DNA from: Daphnia pulex
Taxonomy: Eukaryota > Arthropoda > Branchiopoda > Diplostraca > Daphniidae
Reading direction: 5' to 3'
Length of the DNA: 64,000 nucleotides
NCBI RefSeq assembly: GCF_021134715.1
Contig: NC_060024.1
Coordinates: 7,626,001-7,690,000 of the forward strand
Both the position numbers and the translations under genes were made by a program. Below are positions 1-10,576 of this stretch, in pieces; position 1 is the stretch's first letter; the number at the start of each line of letters is the position of its first letter. The notes under the pieces are model-generated. The model searched no databases. It was not told the DNA's origin and saw only the letters and a list, made by a program, of their open reading frames with translations.

Positions 1-391
1 GGACTTCCAGAAAGATACACAAACAAAGCTCCTCCCTCTTTTTGCCCTTTTCTTTTTATTAGTTAGGGACAAGTAACTTTATGCCCGTCCAGGGCCGGTT
101 GTTAGTTGGCCTAGTGTAAATTAGCCCGTTATGCAAATTCCCTTGCCCGTGCCGTTTCCCTTGCCCGTGGATCCCTTGCCCGCGAGCCATCTCCTTTATT
201 GGAGCTTTTAGGCAGGATTTTGGTCAAGTCGCCGAGCGAGGTCAGTCGTAGCCCTGGGCGATGGCGACCCTTTCGCAGGTAGTAGCCCGTGAGCCAATCA
301 CAGCATGCGCTCATCCGGACTTGCAAAAAACAAACAGATACACACACAAACTCCTCCCCCTTTTCGCCCTTTTCGTTTTATAGACAAGGGA
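1..391 (+). repeat. Diverged direct repeat, two copies (1-73 and 317-389)
   Basis: The sequence beginning GGACTTCCAG at position 1 reappears at 317 as GGACTTGCAA. Both copies continue with a dinucleotide-rich stretch, CTCCTCCC, and a run around TTTTGCCCTTTTC. A related CTCCTCCC-containing pair lies near 17035-17095. No gene is recognised in 1-927; short ORFs here are not conserved-looking. Confidence 0.5.
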
Positions 392-927
392 TGCTTACCA
401 TATTGCAACGATATTTCCGAATAGGAAACTGCAAGTCTGCAACTGTTGCACATCAAAATATGGACACTCGAATCGATCCACAGCATAGTCCACAGCAATG
501 GCAGCAACTTGTGAAAGAAAGGTGCAAATGGCAGAATTTACTGTCCCGTCTCTCCCGTTTTGGCACCATTTTCACCCTAGCGGTAAGTTTGTTAACAATT
601 TCTTTTTAAACACACGTTGTTGCCATTTTCAAAACGAAATTAAATTTTCAAAAAAAAATAGCGGACTAATTAGCTAGTAATGTAGTATAAATAATTGTAT
701 TGTTATTTAACAAAAAAAAACATCTTAACACATAAATTTTAACAAAATCAACAAAAGCTGATAAGCTTTCTTTTGTCAAAAATGTTATCAGGTGGGTTTT
801 GGAAACTTAGAAAAAAAAATTAAAAATTGTAGAAGGAAAAGAAAAAGGTGAATCACAACATCTAACGAAACTGCTAAGAAGAAAAATTTTGAATGGATTG
901 CCAAAAAGGTTGAAACGGAGATCATTT

Positions 928-1951
928 TGTAAAGGTCGACACAACGGAATCATTGTGTCACCAATACGAAGAACTTAAATACTATGAGGCGACTTTACTC
1001 ACAATGTCAAAGTGAAGTGTCTAAGACCAACGGGAATAATTAAGGCTAAACAATGTATTGATAACGGACAGATCATACAATAAGGTGAACTAATAATATT
1101 AAATAGTGAGACGATAAATAGGTGAGACAATACTACTTGTATGGAGAAAATGTGGTAGCGGGCTGAGCGGTTAGGCTTGTCGAGAAACGGCAAGTTTCGA
1201 GGTACAGTTGGAAATGGCACTTAGCTTAAATAACAGGCACTGAGCACAAGGGAAAATATAACTAATACAATACCAAAAAGGAGAGTGCGACTGGAACACA
1301 ATGGTAGTGTGAATGCCGTGGGAGAATGCAGTCCAGAATAACATTTACATACAGTTTTTATACTAATTCTGGCTGCACGGTTAGCATAGGCCTAGAGAGG
1401 AAGTATAGGGAGCAGACATGTTTAGGCCTAGAGAGGATAGTATAGGGAAACGTGAGCAGACACGCTAAGACATGGCAAGAGCGGAGACGGACGAAAAGGG
1501 AGTTTGTTATTGAAAAGCGTTGAAGGAAAAAGGAAAATATATTTATATAGTGTCATAAAAGATAAAAGTACGCCTAAAGTTAATATAGCGAAAAGGGAAA
1601 GGGGATAGTAAAAAGGGAAAGGGATGGGGCGAGTTGGCGGCAGAGATGGGGCGAGTTGGCGGCAGATTCAAATGGTAGCAGCCTCCTCTGGTATGAGATG
1701 GAGAATAGCGGAAGCGACATCTAGTAGTCGACGTTAGAGATTGTCTTGTAGAAAGGGAAAGTAACAAGGGAAAGGGGTGGGGCAAGTTGGCGGCAAAGAT
1801 GGGGCGAGTTGGCGGCAGATTCAAATGGTAGCAGCCTCCTCTGGTATGAGATGAAGTATAGCGGAAGCGACATCTAGTAGTCGATGTTAGAGATTGTCTT
1901 GTAGAAAGGGAAAGTAACAGAAAACGGGAGTCGACCGAGCGTTCTGTTACA
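928..1951 (-). repeat. 3' LTR of the retroelement
   Basis: 1024 bp, flanked by host ATTT at 924-927. It matches 14240-15263 at a constant offset of 13312, with no difference seen on reading both copies. It contains a tandem duplication of a 153-bp unit (about 1612-1764 and 1765-1917) that includes two TGGGGCGAGTTGGCGGCAG sub-repeats in the first unit. A shorter TAGGCCTAGAGAGGA repeat lies near 1388-1440. Small ORFs inside (999-1220, 1543-1824) recur identically in the other LTR and are not considered genes. Confidence 0.95.
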
Positions 1952-1964
1952 TCGCTCCCGGCCC
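1952..1964 (-). promoter_or_regulatory. Polypurine tract next to the 3' LTR
   Basis: On the minus strand the 13 bases immediately before the 3' LTR read GGGCCGGGAGCGA. Their position and purine richness fit the primer for plus-strand DNA synthesis, although two C residues and a further C interrupt the tract. Confidence 0.5.
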
Positions 1965-1985
1965 TATGAGATTACGTCACGGAAT

Positions 1986-3707
1986 CTAAACAGCAGACGG
2001 ATCGTATTCGGAATGATTCTGATCATCATCCAAATAGTAAGATCCTTTGAAGTGGTCAAATTTTTCACTTAAATATTGCAGCAGTCTCGAGGCTCCGCAA
2101 CAATTTGTAGCGATGCAAATGGCCACGCCGAAAATAATGGCACAAATTAGAGCGACGATAAGAAGGCAGAGACGGAAATTTCCGAAAGCTGTGTTGGTTT
2201 TTTCAATTGCCGTAACAATGATGTTGGATGCACCAATGGTAGTATCTTGTGAAGATCCTTTTGCAGAATGTTCGTTAATTGAGGCCGTCAGGTCGGCTAT
2301 GATATCCATTGGGCTGGTCTGTGAGTCAGCATACGCAGGATTTGAACGTTGATGATATTCGAAGAAAGTAACATCAGTATAGCGAAAAGCGTCTGCCAAA
2401 TCACGTTGAGGAACGACGAGAGAAGTCTCAACCGGCTCCCAAGTATTATTGCGGAAGGCGTGGAGACGATCATTAAAATTCACGGTCCCGCTAGTCCAAT
2501 AGCAGGGAGTGAAATTTGTCAGTTCCCATCCGGTCCGGCTGACAGTGAAATTTTTGTAGCGAGGCTGTGCGCCACAAATAGTGATTTCAGTAGTAAAGTT
2601 GACAGGAATGGGTGTGCACTGAATAGCCGAGACGGTATTTCCGGCAGCCGTTAATTTAATGCATTCACGTAGGCCGAGTTGTGATGCGGCCAACCATCCA
2701 TTATATTGTGCTGTTGATACTGCTTGCGCATGTTTTATGCGACGTTGCTCACATTGTACACTTTGGATGATACGAATTAATTCGTTTTCGTGACGAACAG
2801 CTGAGTCGGTTAAGAATTGGATTGCAAAATTTTGATGGTCGTTCATGAGTTCTGCGTTTATCCAATAGTTCTTTGAAGAATAATATGTCGGCTTTGGTGA
2901 TGCGGTTGGGGCTGGGCCAATCAACGATTTAATAATAAACAGATGAGCGTTGCTTACTACCGTCCAAGTGGGAATTGTCTTGTCGCATTTCACATTCTGA
3001 CACCGGGGAAGCAGTTGCACATGAAAGTCTAATTGGTTTTCATTGTCTTGAAGGATCCAGGTGTCCTTGGTAGATGATTCATACCAGCTTCCAACACCTT
3101 TCTCCAGTTCACGTAAAACAATATCTGTTGGTTTAGCGTACGTGTCAATCCAAAATAAGGTCATATGGTTGTGTGAAATAAATCGTTGAGTAATGTTGGC
3201 TTTGCCAAGTGGGGTGATAATAAAATCGCTTTCGTCTTCGTGAGCGATACTTATTTCTTCGAACAGACAATTCACTTTTTCGACTGTCACTGTCCGGAGC
3301 CAATATCCAACAGCTTCGGGCTCTTCGATGTAAGTCCATTTGTTGTCAGATTTGATCATTGGGTCATCTCCGCATCGCAGAGATTGTCTCATGATGTCGC
3401 ATTGAATCTGGGAAGTGTCCAATGCAATGCGTTCCGGAACAACAATGGTTTGTCCGAAAAAATCTTTTGTGACGTGTTTAGTATTTCGCCAACGTGAACA
3501 TATAAATCCAGGAAAATTGTAGGCTGCTTTCCGGTCAGTCATGACCTGGTAGTTCACCCGTGTTTTTCCTATTTTTGTGGCCGGCTCGCAAATGCCGTCG
3601 GAAAAGGTCAGTAGGCCTATTCCTGTCGGTTTGGAGCAGTCACAAATAGTTGTCTCGAAACTATGAGCTGTCGAGACGACCAGGCTGATGAAGATGAAGA
3701 GCAGCAT
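1986..3707 (-). CDS. env: Envelope-like glycoprotein (env)
   Basis: The 573-aa ORF starts at a true ATG. Residues 1-16 form a hydrophobic signal peptide. About residues 510-532 form a membrane anchor (LLIVALICAIIFGVAICIA), followed by a short CC-containing acidic tail of about 40 residues. The ectodomain is cysteine-rich and has five N-glycosylation sequons (one NIT, three NFT, one NNT). This is the layout of a type I viral fusion glycoprotein. No clear RxxR/furin cleavage site or fusion peptide was found. The stop lies 34 bp from the 3' LTR. A minus-strand pyrimidine-rich stretch (3840-3890) and a TTCCAG just upstream of the ATG could serve as a splice acceptor for a subgenomic env mRNA. The N-terminal cysteine spacing vaguely recalls glycoproteins of arthropod negative-strand RNA viruses (chuvirus type), but this is weak. 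Confidence 0.8.
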   Translation of the reverse strand: MLLFIFISLVVSTAHSFETTICDCSKPTGIGLLTFSDGICEPATKIGKTRVNYQVMTDRKAAYNFPGFICSRWRNTKHVTKDFFGQTIVVPERIALDTSQIQCDIMRQSLRCGDDPMIKSDNKWTYIEEPEAVGYWLRTVTVEKVNCLFEEISIAHEDESDFIITPLGKANITQRFISHNHMTLFWIDTYAKPTDIVLRELEKGVGSWYESSTKDTWILQDNENQLDFHVQLLPRCQNVKCDKTIPTWTVVSNAHLFIIKSLIGPAPTASPKPTYYSSKNYWINAELMNDHQNFAIQFLTDSAVRHENELIRIIQSVQCEQRRIKHAQAVSTAQYNGWLAASQLGLRECIKLTAAGNTVSAIQCTPIPVNFTTEITICGAQPRYKNFTVSRTGWELTNFTPCYWTSGTVNFNDRLHAFRNNTWEPVETSLVVPQRDLADAFRYTDVTFFEYHQRSNPAYADSQTSPMDIIADLTASINEHSAKGSSQDTTIGASNIIVTAIEKTNTAFGNFRLCLLIVALICAIIFGVAICIATNCCGASRLLQYLSEKFDHFKGSYYLDDDQNHSEYDPSAV

Positions 3708-4675
3708 TATCTGGAAGTATTTGTATACATGTACATGAAATATATGGTATTAAATATAATAAATCTATGCTTAACATATGTAGCATAAACATTTTAAGTA
3801 TAGAAATAAGTAATAATGAAAAAAGTAAGTTAATAATAAATAAGAGGAAGGGGAAAAAGAGAGAGACGGCGAAAAAGAGAGAGGCGGCGAAACGAACAAG
3901 GCGACAGGAAAGGGACATATTTTATCATAGGGAAAAAGTGAGAGGTATAATTAACACTATATTGAGGGCACCTGGCTGTTTCCTTTCCCCCAAAAATGTT
4001 TTCACCAAAATATGGGGGAGAAAAATAGAGAAGGTAGAAAGGCGAAGTGTCTGGGGAGTTGAACATATTTTACCGCGAACTTATCGGTGGAAGGGAGGGT
4101 GAAGGAAGTAAACAATAGAACGATGGGACATATCGAATTCAGTAGCTTTTCAGCTTTCGACGAGCGGAGGAGTGTGCCGAGAGATGTGGAGAAGAAGAGA
4201 TGCATATAGATATCGACCCGAAAGAAGAGAGAAAATAAAATATTTATAAGTTCATTGACGTGATTTGTGTGAAAGTGTTATTCGAATGTATGTGATTGAG
4301 TGGATAGTTGGAGGGTTTTTTGTTTTGTTTTGATTTGTTTCGTTTGTTGTTGACATACATTGTTATACATTTGATTGTAAAATTTTGATTTGATTTGATT
4401 GATTTGATTGGCAAGTATGCATTAATTTTTTTATTGTTGTTTGATATTTTTTTTTTTAGTATTTTGATCATTCTTTTTACTTAAATCATTTTTTTTTTCT
4501 ACTATTTTTTTTTGTTTTGTTTTGTTTTGTTTGTTTGTTTGTTTTGTTTTCTTTTTTTTTTTATAATTGAAAGTTTAAAACATGTATGCATATAAAGAAC
4601 AGTTTGTTTGTTTTTTTTTCATTTATTTCATACTAGTATTTTTTTCAATAAACAGTACAAAATGTAGTGATTTCC
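3708..4675 (-). other. Non-coding gap between accessory ORF B and env
   Basis: 968 bp with no convincing ORF. On the minus strand it holds A-rich runs and AACAAAAC-type repeats (4300-4560) and a C/T-rich tract (about 3840-3890) just ahead of env. It could carry splicing or expression signals for env; that is inference. Confidence 0.4.
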
Positions 4676-5152
4676 TTAGTAGTGCTCCTCTCCATAACGA
4701 GCATTGACGTCCCGCACCTTTTGGAAGTATCGTACGCGCAGATCCTCCTGGTCGATCACGTACCGTTGCAGCAGTTCGAGCTGCTCTAGTGCGAGGGCTG
4801 GGCAGTCCAATACTGATGGCCGCAATCGGTTTTGATTGGCAGTCAGGACGGGACGAGGAGCCGGGGCAGCGGTTGCCAATTGCTCCAAGGGTGTTTGTCC
4901 GGCGGTTGCAGCGGGTCTTGGTACCCGCGGCCGGACGGAAGGGGATACCGCCATCACTCTGCCGTTAGAATGGACGACAGAGGTGCGTGAAGGACGTGGG
5001 GCCGGCAGATTTTCTGTTTCCAATGGGTAGACGGCGTTTTGTTGTCGGGGTAGAGGCCATAAGACAACACGGCCAACCACTGGTGGGGGGTTGGGGTCGA
5101 ATTCGTCGTTGGTGGAGTCGGTTGTAAGGAGAAGTCTGCCTCGACCAGCCAT
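4676..5152 (-). CDS. Accessory ORF B of the retroelement: Pro/Arg-rich 158-aa protein
   Basis: I use the first true ATG at 5152 (MAGRGRLLL). A longer reading would need a TTG start at 5191. The middle part is low-complexity and rich in Pro, Arg and Ala. The C-terminal third is a likely amphipathic helix with Leu/Tyr and charged residues (LEQLELLQRYVIDQEDLRVR). There is no signal peptide or membrane segment. Its GC content is clearly higher than the T-rich sequence on either side (4240-4680, 5200-5400). Function is not recognised. By position between pol and env it may be a small regulatory or structural retroviral protein. Confidence 0.6.
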   Translation of the reverse strand: MAGRGRLLLTTDSTNDEFDPNPPPVVGRVVLWPLPRQQNAVYPLETENLPAPRPSRTSVVHSNGRVMAVSPSVRPRVPRPAATAGQTPLEQLATAAPAPRPVLTANQNRLRPSVLDCPALALEQLELLQRYVIDQEDLRVRYFQKVRDVNARYGEEHY

Positions 5153-5389
5153 GATGACAGAAATTGAATGAATGAGAAGGTAAAGGGGCAATAGGGAGTA
5201 AATGATTTTTTTTTTGTTGAAATGGTTTTTTTTTGTTTTGTTTTTTGAATGATTTTTTTTGTGGGCGGAGCCCAGTTAACTCTTTTTTTTTTCTAGTGGC
5301 TGTGAATACCCGAAACTACAGGAGCAAACATTTTATTTTTCTAGGGTTTGTTTTTGCTCAGATTTTTTTTTTTTTTTTTTTTTTTTAAT

Positions 5390-5968
5390 TTAACGTTTGT
5401 GGGCAACCCAGTTGTCCATTGTATTTAGACATTTTATGCTTAGGTAAGCGAGAAAACATAATAAAAAGATGACGGTAAACATTAGAAAATATTCGCTCTT
5501 GTCGCGAACTGGAGCCCGAACTGAGTCAACTTCCACCATGTCGGCTGTAGGAACCGGTGTGTTCCATTGGCGCCGGGAGTAGCGAGGATGAGCTGGTGGT
5601 TGAGGAGAGTATATGCGCCCGTCGACTCCTCCTGGCAGCTGCAGATCACGAATGTATTGAGAAACGCTTACTACATTTCTCCAGTTGACGTCGTCCATGC
5701 TGTTGTGGGTCAGTTCCGGGTGGCTGCCTGCGTCGATAAAAAGTTCGTCCAACGTATCGTCCGCTATAAGTTGGAGATCCAATGTCGATGCTCGGGATGC
5801 TGTGCGGGACGGACTGTCTAACAGGAGTGTTTCGTCGTCCGTTTGGTCATCCATCGCGATTGGTTCGGGAGTCGGTTGGTTTGTGAAAAGGATGTCGTTA
5901 GTAAAGACGTCCTCCATCCTACCCCAGTCAGAGGCAGAGAAATAGATTCGGTGGTTTGGAAGTGCCAT
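5390..5968 (-). CDS. Accessory ORF A of the retroelement: 192-aa single-pass membrane protein
   Basis: The likely start is the ATG at 5968 (MALPNHRIYFSASDW); the frame stays open upstream, with another ATG at 6052. The bulk is acidic and hydrophilic. A single strong hydrophobic segment lies near the C terminus (FLMFTVIFLLCFLAYLSIKC), followed by a short basic tail, so it looks tail-anchored or type II. There is no signal peptide. I do not recognise a family. It lies downstream of pol and upstream of ORF B, so like env it would need a spliced mRNA or internal initiation. Confidence 0.62.
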   Translation of the reverse strand: MALPNHRIYFSASDWGRMEDVFTNDILFTNQPTPEPIAMDDQTDDETLLLDSPSRTASRASTLDLQLIADDTLDELFIDAGSHPELTHNSMDDVNWRNVVSVSQYIRDLQLPGGVDGRIYSPQPPAHPRYSRRQWNTPVPTADMVEVDSVRAPVRDKSEYFLMFTVIFLLCFLAYLSIKCLNTMDNWVAHKR

Positions 5969-6575
5969 GTTACTGTTTTGACGGATGAAGTGGGAATGGT
6001 AGAGAAGTATATTTTTTCTGATGCTTATATACTTCTTTTTAAGGTTTTGCATGTGCAATTTATTAATTTTGCACCATTTCCGGGTCACTTGTCGATTGGG
6101 AAAAAAATGTTGAACTGGCACAATGCTCACGGTGGCCGTTTCAGAATACACCGTTTTTTCTTATCGCTCAAAGTTAACGGCGGGAGTATATAGTCACAGC
6201 TGGCACAATTGTCTTCGAGAAAAACACATTTTTTTTCTGCACATTGATTTCCGTCGGCTAGTATTTGCGCGCACTATACGATTTCGACATTTGATTCCTC
6301 CTTTCATGCGTGCCTGTAGAATTTTTCTTATCGTTTCCGAAATTTTTGTTTTGTTTTGTGCACGTATATATTTTTCAAAATTTTCCGTTTCACTTTTATT
6401 TATTATTTTTATTGTTGGTGTAGGCTAAAGACATCTGGTCTCGCGCTGAATATAAATTGCTTGATTGTGTTTTTTTTTTTCGCTTCATACTTTCAAAGTA
6501 TGCATATTGATTTAAATTTTTTTTTTGTGGAGGAAATATACTGAACACATCTTTCTAATAAACTTTTTTTTTTTT
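5969..6575 (-). other. Gap between pol and accessory ORF A
   Basis: 607 bp, strongly T-rich on the plus strand (A-rich in element sense). It contains only short ORFs and the upstream extension of accessory ORF A. No regulatory element is recognised. Confidence 0.4.
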
Positions 6576-9500
6576 CTAAACTTCCGCAATTAAACGCGAT
6601 TTCGGCTTGATAGCCGACCTCGGTCGTAAACGCGGACGTTCAATAGGGTTTGGAATATTTTCGTTATTGTTAATAATTGTGACGATGGGAGATAAGGGAC
6701 GGGGGTGTAGTATGTATACGGGTGGGTTATCAAATTCTATTTCGTCCTGATTAAAAAGAGGAATATCTACGTCGTCGTTTAGCTCGACTGAAATATCATT
6801 ACTAGGTATATTAATTACAGGGGGATTGAAATCAAGAGCAGGTTCAGTCTCTACTGGATCAACAGAGTTATTTTCCTCAATACTTTCAATATCAGATTCA
6901 TCATGGGAATCCCAATCAGTCTGAGTGGCTATTTGTTTACGAAAACGTTCTCTCGGTTCGACTGTTGACTCCATGTCAGGCATGGGTTCATCAGTCCATA
7001 ACATCGTTTCGAACAAAGGTTTAAGTCTATTGCTATGCACAAGTTTAATTTGAAATGAACTATCAGCTATTTCGACTGTATGATTATTATTTACTTTGAT
7101 AACTCTGTAAGGGCCCTTAAACTTGGAAGTAAATTTTTTATTATCGCCTTTTGTTACTTCCCTTATATCTAGTAAAAATCTATCGCCCGGTTTGTAATTA
7201 TGAAGTAAAGCCCGCTTATTGTACTGCTCTCTTTGTCGTTCCCGCGCTTTTACATTATATTCATGCGCCCTTTGAAAACTATAGCGGAGTCTTTCCAAAA
7301 GGGAATCGACGTAATTAGACGAGGGGACTGGGTCTGGGACCGCCCCTAAAATTTTATTAATGGGAAAGTTGACATCGCGACCGAAACACATGTAATACGG
7401 GCTCTCATTTGTAGAAGAATGTATTGATGAACGATATGCAAAGCATACTTCACCCAACACATCCTCCCAATTTTCATGCTGCCCGTCAACTAATTCTTTT
7501 CGTAACATTGTCGTCATAGTACGATTAAAACGCTCGGTTTCCCCATTACTAGCTGGGTTATAAGATGTAGTAAAACGTTGTTCAATATTTAACTTTTGAC
7601 AAAAATATTTAATTAATTTAGAAGTGAAATTTGGGCCTCGATCGGATACAAGCGCCAGAGGCGGTCCGTGCATTAAAACAATATTTTTATATATACATTC
7701 CGCAGTTGTGCGAGCCGTTTGATCAGGCAAGGCGACTGCCGTCACGAATTTAGTAAAATAATCAGTCATTACACATATACAGTTATTGCCGTTTGGCGAG
7801 ATGGGGGAAATTGGGCCTAAAAAGTCTATACCAATTATCTGAAATGGAGCTTTAGCTAGCTCATGAGGAAAAAGATAAGCTCGCAGCTTAGATTTAGAGT
7901 TGGCTATACACGTTTCGCAAGTTCTACAATATTCTTTTATATCAGGCAAAATTGTCGGCCAATAATAACTAGTTTTAATTTTTAAATAAGTGCGTAAAAA
8001 TGCTAGATGACCTCCTGAAAGTGGGCTATCATGCATTTCTTTTAAAATAGTAGGCCTAAGAATGAGGGGAAGAACGACCTGTTGGCAAGGAATGTTTCGC
8101 CTACTTTTTTCCGTCGGCTCATCGATCCGATAGAGTATGCGATTCTTTACAAAATATAGCTCAATTTCTTTTGCCCATATAGGCCGTTTCTTGTCGTCTT
8201 TTTCTGAGAGAAATCCATTCTCAAGATAATTATTTATTGCTTGACAAAGAGGGTCAGCTGCTTGGCTAGCCCAAATATCAATTTCTGAATTTTCTATTCG
8301 AACATGAGAAACGCGAAGGCGTGAAAGGCAATCCGCATTTTGGTGAATACGGCCAGGCCTATACTTTATTTTGTAGTTAGTGCCCGCAAGCAAAATAGCC
8401 CATCTTCCCAATCTCCCATTATTGTCTTTTTGATTTTCTAGCCACTGCAAGGGTCGATGGTCACTAATGACGGTAAAAGGTTTGTCAAGCAGGTAGTGAC
8501 GAAAATGTTTAATGGAAAATACGACGGCTAAAGCTTCTTTTTCTACTGTAGCATATTTTTTCTCCGACGGCTTTAGCTGTCTACTAGCGTAAGCGATCGG
8601 TTTCTCAACACCATCTTGTATTTGTGAAAGAACTGAGCCGATTCCATAATCGCATGCATCAGTAAATAATAAAAATTCAAGGTTGAAATCAGGATATGCC
8701 AAAACGGGAGGCGTGACGAGACAAGTACGCAGCGTGTCAAACGCCTTTTGGTCAATATCCTCCCAAATAAAAGAATTTTTTAACGCATCTTTATGTGTTT
8801 TTGCCGTTAAAGGTTGCGCTATTGTGCCAAAATTTGGAATAAAGCGCCGATAATAACCAGCAAGCCCTAAAAACGATCGTACTTCGTCGGCTGATACCGG
8901 CGTTTTATAATTAGCTATCTTTTCTATTTTTTCTGGATCTGGGCCTATTCCATCTCGTGAAATAATGTGACCCAAATATTTAACAGATTTTTTTATAAAT
9001 TGACATTTCTTTAATTTTAATTTTAATCCCGCATTTTGTATTAATGTAAAAACTTCTCTAATATCTTCAATATGGCTTTCGAACGTATCGGAATAAATAA
9101 TGACGTCATCCAAATAGACTAAAGCTTTAACTCCCGAGACGTCTCTCAGAATATAATTCATTACTCTTTGAAAGGTGGCTGGCGCATTACAAAGCCCGAA
9201 AGGCATTCTAATAAACTCATAAAGGTTGTTTTCTACGATAAAAGCAGTTTTTTCTTTCGACGGGTCATCTAACTCAATCTGCCAATACCCTGAGGCAAGG
9301 TCAAGTGTAGTGAAAAATTTTTTCCCATAAAGTCTATCCAACGTACTGTCGATGCGCGGAAGAGGAAAAGAATCTTTTTTTGTTAAGCTATTTAATTTAC
9401 GATAATCTATGCAAAATCTAAGTTCTCCACTTTTCTTTTCAACTAAAATAACTGGCGCCGCCCACGGAGAGGTGGAGTGTTGAATAACATTCGTAGCCAT

Positions 9501-10541
9501 CATTTCTTTAATTTGTCTCTCTAGCTCCTCCTTCTGTTTCCTCCCCGTCCGATAGGGACGAAGTCGAATAGGCCCTTTCCCTTGGGTGTCAATTGAATGT
9601 TTTATCAACCCAGTACTACCAAGTTCAGAATTTTCCGTCGCAAAAAGTTTCGGAAAATAGCGCAATAATTCAGCAATAGGTTCTTTAAATTCAGCATCTA
9701 CATCTGGATCAGTTCTTGATTCTTTAATTTTCATATCATTCTCTTGCTCGGCATCAGCTGATTGCCAGCTGGTGGAGACTTTCCCCACCATTAGACAAGA
9801 AAACTCAATAGTTCCAAGAATAAATTTCCTTGGCAATAGAATCGATTGATTATTTTTATTTTCCAGCTCTATGAGGTATTTCCCGTCTATACTAACATTA
9901 TTAACGAAACTTTGGATACAAATTCCCTCCGGCAACTGTGCATTCGGAGAGAATAAAAAGATTGAGAGGGGGGCTATCACATCGGATTGCCCTTGAATCT
10001 CAGCCTCCACCACCTGAGAGGTGAGGGGGGCTATCCTAACATTTCCGACCGAGGTCATTAATGTCTCGGATATTTCTTTTTCAACAGATACACACGCCCC
10101 TTGATTAACAATCAAATGATCCTCTGATTTATCGCGGGCTAAAAATATTGTCTTTGAGCGGCCATCGAACACAAATTCGTGATTAATGGCGGCATCTTGA
10201 CCGATTACACATAACTCAGAAATACCGTTCGTGACGATAAATTCCTGATTTAATACATGATTACCATATACGATTGGTAAAGTAATAACCCCTTTTGTTA
10301 ATAAGGGCTTATTATTGATATCGAACAAATCGACATCAGATTCGGAGCAAATTAATTGTTGGGGCGACATCGCACCTGATTCAGAGCAATTAATTTGGTC
10401 CGAAACAATTTTATTGAATACATTTATGTGGAGCAGACTTCTTGCTGCGCCCGTGTCAAACAAGGCTTTAAACGGATAATTAAAAATTTTCATAGAAATA
10501 CGGGGTGCTGAATTTTTGCTGAAAGCGGTAACTTGTGCCAT
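6576..10541 (-). CDS. pol: Pol polyprotein: protease, reverse transcriptase, RNase H, integrase
   Basis: 1321 aa counted from the ATG at 10541; the frame is open further upstream into gag and is probably entered by frameshift. Aspartic protease motif DTGA is at residues 30-33. RT spans about 330-510, with LDLASGYW (413-420) and YLDD (476-479). RNase H spans about 620-740 with TDACDYG, the Glu in ATVEKEA, SDHRP and NADCLS. The integrase HHCC zinc site is near H837, H845, C872 and C875. The catalytic triad is D906, D967 and E1003, giving D,D-35-E spacing. A GPY/F module (FKGPYRVIK) is near 1141. There is no chromodomain; a Pro-rich, acidic tail follows. All catalytic residues I can identify are present, so the enzyme set looks functional. 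Confidence 0.95.
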   Translation of the reverse strand: MAQVTAFSKNSAPRISMKIFNYPFKALFDTGAARSLLHINVFNKIVSDQINCSESGAMSPQQLICSESDVDLFDINNKPLLTKGVITLPIVYGNHVLNQEFIVTNGISELCVIGQDAAINHEFVFDGRSKTIFLARDKSEDHLIVNQGACVSVEKEISETLMTSVGNVRIAPLTSQVVEAEIQGQSDVIAPLSIFLFSPNAQLPEGICIQSFVNNVSIDGKYLIELENKNNQSILLPRKFILGTIEFSCLMVGKVSTSWQSADAEQENDMKIKESRTDPDVDAEFKEPIAELLRYFPKLFATENSELGSTGLIKHSIDTQGKGPIRLRPYRTGRKQKEELERQIKEMMATNVIQHSTSPWAAPVILVEKKSGELRFCIDYRKLNSLTKKDSFPLPRIDSTLDRLYGKKFFTTLDLASGYWQIELDDPSKEKTAFIVENNLYEFIRMPFGLCNAPATFQRVMNYILRDVSGVKALVYLDDVIIYSDTFESHIEDIREVFTLIQNAGLKLKLKKCQFIKKSVKYLGHIISRDGIGPDPEKIEKIANYKTPVSADEVRSFLGLAGYYRRFIPNFGTIAQPLTAKTHKDALKNSFIWEDIDQKAFDTLRTCLVTPPVLAYPDFNLEFLLFTDACDYGIGSVLSQIQDGVEKPIAYASRQLKPSEKKYATVEKEALAVVFSIKHFRHYLLDKPFTVISDHRPLQWLENQKDNNGRLGRWAILLAGTNYKIKYRPGRIHQNADCLSRLRVSHVRIENSEIDIWASQAADPLCQAINNYLENGFLSEKDDKKRPIWAKEIELYFVKNRILYRIDEPTEKSRRNIPCQQVVLPLILRPTILKEMHDSPLSGGHLAFLRTYLKIKTSYYWPTILPDIKEYCRTCETCIANSKSKLRAYLFPHELAKAPFQIIGIDFLGPISPISPNGNNCICVMTDYFTKFVTAVALPDQTARTTAECIYKNIVLMHGPPLALVSDRGPNFTSKLIKYFCQKLNIEQRFTTSYNPASNGETERFNRTMTTMLRKELVDGQHENWEDVLGEVCFAYRSSIHSSTNESPYYMCFGRDVNFPINKILGAVPDPVPSSNYVDSLLERLRYSFQRAHEYNVKARERQREQYNKRALLHNYKPGDRFLLDIREVTKGDNKKFTSKFKGPYRVIKVNNNHTVEIADSSFQIKLVHSNRLKPLFETMLWTDEPMPDMESTVEPRERFRKQIATQTDWDSHDESDIESIEENNSVDPVETEPALDFNPPVINIPSNDISVELNDDVDIPLFNQDEIEFDNPPVYILHPRPLSPIVTIINNNENIPNPIERPRLRPRSAIKPKSRLIAEV

Positions 10542-10576
10542 TAGTCTAGGTTTTTGGGGAAATTGTGGCCTAATTT

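Noticed and set aside
999-1824. Small ORFs (73 and 93 aa) present identically in both LTRs
   Set aside because: They overlap LTR control sequence, recur only because the LTR is duplicated, and have repetitive composition without domain signal.
2047-2654. Plus-strand ORFs across env
   Set aside because: Shadows of the env frame on the opposite strand.
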